The position numbers and the translations under genes were made by a program. From positions 1,984,001-2,048,000 of the forward strand of contig NZ_CP019419.1 of NCBI RefSeq assembly GCF_001975665.1: a stretch of DNA of 64,000 nt, written 5' to 3'. The number at the start of each line of letters is the position of its first letter. Within the stretch, counting starts at the first letter, position 1. Below the pieces are notes generated by a model, which was not told where the DNA came from, made no database searches, and was given only the letters and a program-made list of their open reading frames with translations. Below are positions 60,719 to 64,000 of the stretch, piece by piece. The stretch is from Polaribacter reichenbachii (GTDB lineage: Bacteria > Bacteroidota > Bacteroidia > Flavobacteriales > Flavobacteriaceae).

Positions 60719-61747
60719 TTAATTTAAGGTTTTAGTAGATTCTCTTATAATTAAATCTGTTTCTAAAACCACATCTTTATGAGCAAATAGTTTATTCTGT
60801 TTTTTTGCTTTAATTTCTTTATATAATAATTTGAATGCATTTTTACCCATATCATATCCAGGTTGATTAATAGTTGTTAATGAAGGAGATATTACAGAAG
60901 ACATAAACCAATTACTAAAACCAACAATACTTATTTCTTCAGGTACTTTAACACCTAATTTTACAAACTCTGTCATTGCTCCAATGGCAACTAAATCTGT
61001 GTTTATAAAAATACCATCTACATCTTTATGGTCTTTTAATAGTTGCCTTGCATTTTCCTTTCCTTCTTCAAAACTCATATCTCCACATTCATTAACGTAC
61101 ACTAAAGAAGGGTCATATTTTATGTTATTATCTAATAATGCTTTTTTATAACCTAGGAATCTGTCAATAGAATTTTGAGGCAATAAAGCTCCCCTAAAAT
61201 GAGCAATTCGTTTACAGCCAATATCAATTAAATGTTGAGTTGCGTTATATGCGGCTTTTCTATCATCAATAATTACTTTAGAACACTTTACAATTTTAGC
61301 AATTTTATCAAACATCACCAGTGGTGTTTCTTGCTCAATTATATCTGTTAAATGTTTATAATCTCCTGTACCGTTTGCCAAGGAAATTAAAATACCATCA
61401 ACTCTTTTACTTAATAATAAATCTACTTGCTTTTTTTCTAACTCGTAAGATTCATCAGATTGAAGAATAATTACTAAGTATCCTTTTTTTTCTGCTTGAG
61501 AAATTATTCCTTTAATAACACTAGAAAAAAAGTGGTGCACAATTACAGGGATAATTAAGCCAATTGTTTTAGACTCCTTTGTTCTAAGATTTACAGCAAA
61601 AGAATTTGGTTTGTAATTTAACAAACTAGCAGTTTCTCTTACTAATTTTCTAGTTTTTTTACTTACATCTGGGTATTCTTTTAAAGCTTTAGAAACTGTT
61701 GTTATAGAAATACCTAATTCTTCTGCTATTTGTTTGAGCGTAACCAT
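60719..61747 (-). CDS. LacI-family transcriptional regulator
   Basis: A 342-residue regulator. The N-terminal LacI HTH is TLKQIAEELGISITTVSKALKEYPDVSKKTR (3-33), followed by the hinge and a periplasmic-binding-protein-like sugar domain (TIGLIIPVIVHHFFSSVIKGIISQAEKKGYLVIILQS; IEQETPLVMFDK; IDGIFINTDLVAIGAM). Two perfect operators lie just upstream of its start. It is divergent from a sugar transporter and a GH32 enzyme, so it probably controls both and itself in response to fructose-containing sugars or their products. Confidence 0.93.
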   Translation of the reverse strand: MVTLKQIAEELGISITTVSKALKEYPDVSKKTRKLVRETASLLNYKPNSFAVNLRTKESKTIGLIIPVIVHHFFSSVIKGIISQAEKKGYLVIILQSDESYELEKKQVDLLLSKRVDGILISLANGTGDYKHLTDIIEQETPLVMFDKIAKIVKCSKVIIDDRKAAYNATQHLIDIGCKRIAHFRGALLPQNSIDRFLGYKKALLDNNIKYDPSLVYVNECGDMSFEEGKENARQLLKDHKDVDGIFINTDLVAIGAMTEFVKLGVKVPEEISIVGFSNWFMSSVISPSLTTINQPGYDMGKNAFKLLYKEIKAKKQNKLFAHKDVVLETDLIIRESTKTLN

Positions 61748-61791
61748 AATAGTGCTTTAATATTGATTTAATTGTATGCTTTATTACCTTG

Positions 61792-61799
61792 CAAATATA
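61792..61799 (-). promoter_or_regulatory. -7 box of the lacI promoter
   Basis: On the minus strand TATATTTG matches TAnnTTTG. The operator at 61814-61829 covers the -33 region, consistent with autorepression. Confidence 0.55.
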
Positions 61800-61813
61800 G
61801 TAAATTAACTTTT

Positions 61814-61829
61814 TCGAAAACGTTTTCGA
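61814..61829. promoter_or_regulatory. LacI-type operator 1
   Basis: TCGAAAACGTTTTCGA is a perfect 16-bp palindrome with the central CG of LacI/GalR operators. Confidence 0.85.
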
Positions 61830-61833
61830 CTTT

Positions 61834-61849
61834 TCGAAAACGTTTTCGA
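61834..61849. promoter_or_regulatory. LacI-type operator 2
   Basis: Exact copy of operator 1; centres are 20 bp apart, about two helical turns, so two dimers would sit on the same face. Confidence 0.85.
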
Positions 61850-61883
61850 TTTATTATTTAAATAAAAAAATGTGCTTATAATT

Positions 61884-61891
61884 TAATTTTG
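61884..61891 (+). promoter_or_regulatory. -7 box of the transporter promoter
   Basis: TAATTTTG matches TAnnTTTG, 72 bases upstream of the transporter ATG and 35 bases downstream of operator 2. Confidence 0.5.
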
Positions 61892-61963
61892 TTTAAAACA
61901 AAGCCTAAAAATTATTAAATTAATAAAACAGGCACAAAACTCAGTTACAACTAAATCAAAAAT

Positions 61964-63289
61964 ATGAATAAAAAAATAATAATCTGGTCTTTAACAACTG
62001 CACTAGCAGGTTTTTTATTTGGTTTTGATACAGTTGTTATTTCTGGTGCCGAAAAAAAGCTTCAACTAATTTGGGAATCTACAGATATGTTTCATGGATT
62101 GGTAATTATTGGCATGGCATTATGGGGTACAGTAATTGGAGCAATTTTTGGAGGAATACCAACTAATAAAATTGGTAGGAAAAACACCTTAATATGGATA
62201 GGTATTCTTTATACAATATCTGCAATTGGATCTAGTTTAGCTAATGATCCTTGGACTTTTGCCTTATTTAGGTTTATTGGAGGTTTAGGTGTTGGAGCAT
62301 CTACAATTGCAGCTCCTGCTTATATTTCAGAAATTGCACCTGCTAAAGACAGAGGTAAATTAGTTGGCTTATACCAATTTAATATTGTGTTTGGTATTTT
62401 AATCGCTTTCTTTTCTAATTACTTATTAAATAATATAGGTGAAAATGCCTGGAGATGGATGTTAGGTATAGAAGCTATACCTGCAATTATTTATACTTTA
62501 ATGATTTTATCTGTACCTAAAAGTCCTAGATGGTTATTAACGAAATCTAAAGAAGATGAGGCAAGAAAGGCATTAAAAATTATTAATCCAAAATTAAACT
62601 CAAATGCTTTGGTTGAGGAAATCAAACAAGAGATGAAAGATACTATACCTAATGAAAACATCTTTCTTAAAAAATACAGATTCCCTTTAATCTTAGCTCT
62701 TTTAATTGCCTTTTTTAATCAATTATCAGGTATTAACGCTTTATTATATTATGCTCCAAGAATATTAGAAGAAGCAGGTTTAGGAGAAAGTACTGCTATG
62801 TTAAGTAGTATTGGTGTTGGTGTTACAAATATGATATTTACATTACTTGGTATATTTTTAATAGATAAATTAGGTAGAAAACAACTAATGTATATAGGCT
62901 CTTTTGGCTATATTATATCATTATCATTAGTTTCTGCTGCCTTCTTTTTTAACTGGCAAGGAACCTATATGCCTATCTTCTTATTTATTTTTATTGCTGC
63001 ACATGCAATCGGTCAAGGTACTGTAATATGGGTTTTTATTTCAGAAATATTCCCAAACCATTTAAGAGGATCAGGGCAAGCTTTCGGTAGTTCTGTACAT
63101 TGGGTATTAGCAGCAGTTATTCCTTCATTAGTACCGGTATTATTTTCTACTATTGGAGCCAGCGTTGTCTTTCTGTTTTTTGCAGTTATGATGGCCATAC
63201 AATTAATATTCGTAATCTTTATGATGCCAGAAACTAAAGGGGTTACACTAGAGGAGTTAAGTAAAAAACTAATCAAAAATAAAAATTAA
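61964..63289 (+). CDS. MFS sugar:proton symporter (sugar porter family)
   Basis: A 441-residue, 12-helix transporter. Sugar-porter signatures are GFLFGFDTVVISGAE (helix 1), GRKNTLIWIGI (loop 2-3), the region RFIGGLGVGASTIAAPAYISEIAPAKDRGKLVGLYQ, VPKSPRWL after helix 6, FFNQLSGINALLYYAPRI (helix 7) and PETKGVTLEELS at the C-terminus. It probably imports sucrose, fructose or a related hexose into the cytoplasm. It lies 4 bases before the GH32 gene and is under the double LacI operator. Confidence 0.9.
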   Translation: MNKKIIIWSLTTALAGFLFGFDTVVISGAEKKLQLIWESTDMFHGLVIIGMALWGTVIGAIFGGIPTNKIGRKNTLIWIGILYTISAIGSSLANDPWTFALFRFIGGLGVGASTIAAPAYISEIAPAKDRGKLVGLYQFNIVFGILIAFFSNYLLNNIGENAWRWMLGIEAIPAIIYTLMILSVPKSPRWLLTKSKEDEARKALKIINPKLNSNALVEEIKQEMKDTIPNENIFLKKYRFPLILALLIAFFNQLSGINALLYYAPRILEEAGLGESTAMLSSIGVGVTNMIFTLLGIFLIDKLGRKQLMYIGSFGYIISLSLVSAAFFFNWQGTYMPIFLFIFIAAHAIGQGTVIWVFISEIFPNHLRGSGQAFGSSVHWVLAAVIPSLVPVLFSTIGASVVFLFFAVMMAIQLIFVIFMMPETKGVTLEELSKKLIKNKN

Positions 63290-63293
63290 GCAA

Positions 63294-64000
63294 ATGAAAT
63301 TCAAAAAACTAACTTTTATTGCTCTTGTATTGCTTGTGTTTTTCAACTGTAAAAACACAGTAATAACTAAAGAAAAAACTTCTAAAACAAATACAGAAGA
63401 AGAGCTTTACAGACCTAACTTTCATTTTACACCAAAAAAAGCTTGGATGAATGATCCTAATGGAATGTTTTACTACAATGGCTACTATCATTTATATTTT
63501 CAATACCATCCAGATAGTAATGTTTGGGGACCTATGCATTGGGGACATGCAATTAGCACAGATATGATTACTTGGTCAGAGCAACCTATTGCAATTTATC
63601 CTGATGAACTTGGAACCATTTTTTCTGGAAGTGCGGTTGTAGATATTAGCAATAGCTCTGGACTAGGAGAAGTTGAAAAATCTATTCCAATTATAGCTAT
63701 GTACACAAACCATAAAGATTTTGGTAATGGAAAGGTTAAACAGGTACAAAGTATTGCTTACAGTAATGACGAAGGTAAAACTTTTAAGAAATACGAAAAC
63801 AACCCAGTTATAGATAACGATACAATTAAAGATTTTAGAGATCCAAAAATTACTTGGGATGAGGATAGACATAAATGGATTATGTCTCTAGCAGCAGGAG
63901 ATAAAATTATGTTTTACGATTCTAAAAATTTAAAAAACTGGAACTTACTTTCAGAATTTAAAAAAGACAAAAATTCTAAAGATGGAGTTTGGGAATGTCC
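63294..64000 (+). CDS. GH32 fructan / sucrose hydrolase lipoprotein, 3' end missing
   Basis: The first 235 residues of a family 32 glycoside hydrolase. A lipoprotein signal (LVLLVFFNCKN, Cys19) anchors it to the envelope. The nucleophile is Asp54 in WMNDPNG, the transition-state Asp is in the FRDPK motif (181-185), and the acid/base Glu234 is in WEC at the very edge. Other family features are FQYHP and GSAVV. It cleaves fructose-terminated sugars such as sucrose, inulin or levan; which is not readable. The C-terminal beta-sandwich lies beyond the window. Confidence 0.92.
   Translation, partial: MKFKKLTFIALVLLVFFNCKNTVITKEKTSKTNTEEELYRPNFHFTPKKAWMNDPNGMFYYNGYYHLYFQYHPDSNVWGPMHWGHAISTDMITWSEQPIAIYPDELGTIFSGSAVVDISNSSGLGEVEKSIPIIAMYTNHKDFGNGKVKQVQSIAYSNDEGKTFKKYENNPVIDNDTIKDFRDPKITWDEDRHKWIMSLAAGDKIMFYDSKNLKNWNLLSEFKKDKNSKDGVWEC

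Noticed and set aside
1..64000. CRISPR arrays
   Set aside because: No regularly spaced repeat-spacer pattern and no cas gene was seen. The direct repeats found (37053/37658, 51282/53270) are only pairs.

Overview
The window is AT-rich DNA from a member of the Bacteroidota, most likely the Flavobacteriaceae (Polaribacter/Tenacibaculum-like). The signs are a short primary sigma factor without region 1.1, the gliding ATPase GldA, two GLPGLI proteins, an S16 protein with a long Ala/Glu tail, a DnaE with an N-terminal exonuclease, and TAnnTTTG-type -7 promoter boxes. The genus is an inference.

Positions 1-36.6 kb are chromosomal backbone: purM (cut at the left edge), a VOC protein with a divergent HxlR regulator, class II ribonucleotide reductase, a GAF histidine kinase, prfA, an FAD oxidoreductase, an exonuclease/GIY-YIG protein, rpe, rpoD, an ECF sigma factor with an MscS-type channel, a deoxynucleoside kinase, a two-component system divergent from two GLPGLI genes and an outer-membrane barrel protein, gldA, a HAD phosphatase with a sugar-lactone oxidase, dnaE, a ferritin-like protein, two exported proteins, rpsP and rimM.

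At 36.6 kb lies tRNA-Ser(GGA). Its last 16 bases recur at 44335-44350 and 60591-60606, so two elements sit in tandem behind it. Element 1 (36.7-44.35 kb) is compact: tyrosine integrase, HTH/excisionase-like protein, P4-type primase-helicase, DUF6371/TOPRIM-like protein and one cargo gene between direct repeats. Element 2 (44.35-60.6 kb) shows no integrase and is largely decayed on its right side: a sacsin-like ATPase, an AraC regulator and a DUF5675 cluster all carry frameshifts, stops or a lost start. One intact block survives in it.

That block (44.4-55.0 kb, minus strand) is the highlight. It holds two small secreted peptides with near-identical double-glycine leaders and Cys/Gly-rich cores (4 and 6 Cys). 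Each is followed by its own TlpA-like thioredoxin lipoprotein. With them are a VKOR-DsbA-like fusion, a C39-peptidase ABC exporter, an HlyD adaptor, and a glycosyltransferase-2/methyltransferase fusion. The set is arranged like a disulfide-bonded, possibly glycosylated, exported peptide (bacteriocin or glycocin-like) pathway. The product and its activity are inferred.

Right of the elements (60.7-64 kb) is a sugar locus: a LacI regulator, two perfect 16-bp operators in the divergent region, a sugar-porter MFS transporter and a GH32 fructan/sucrose hydrolase cut by the right edge.
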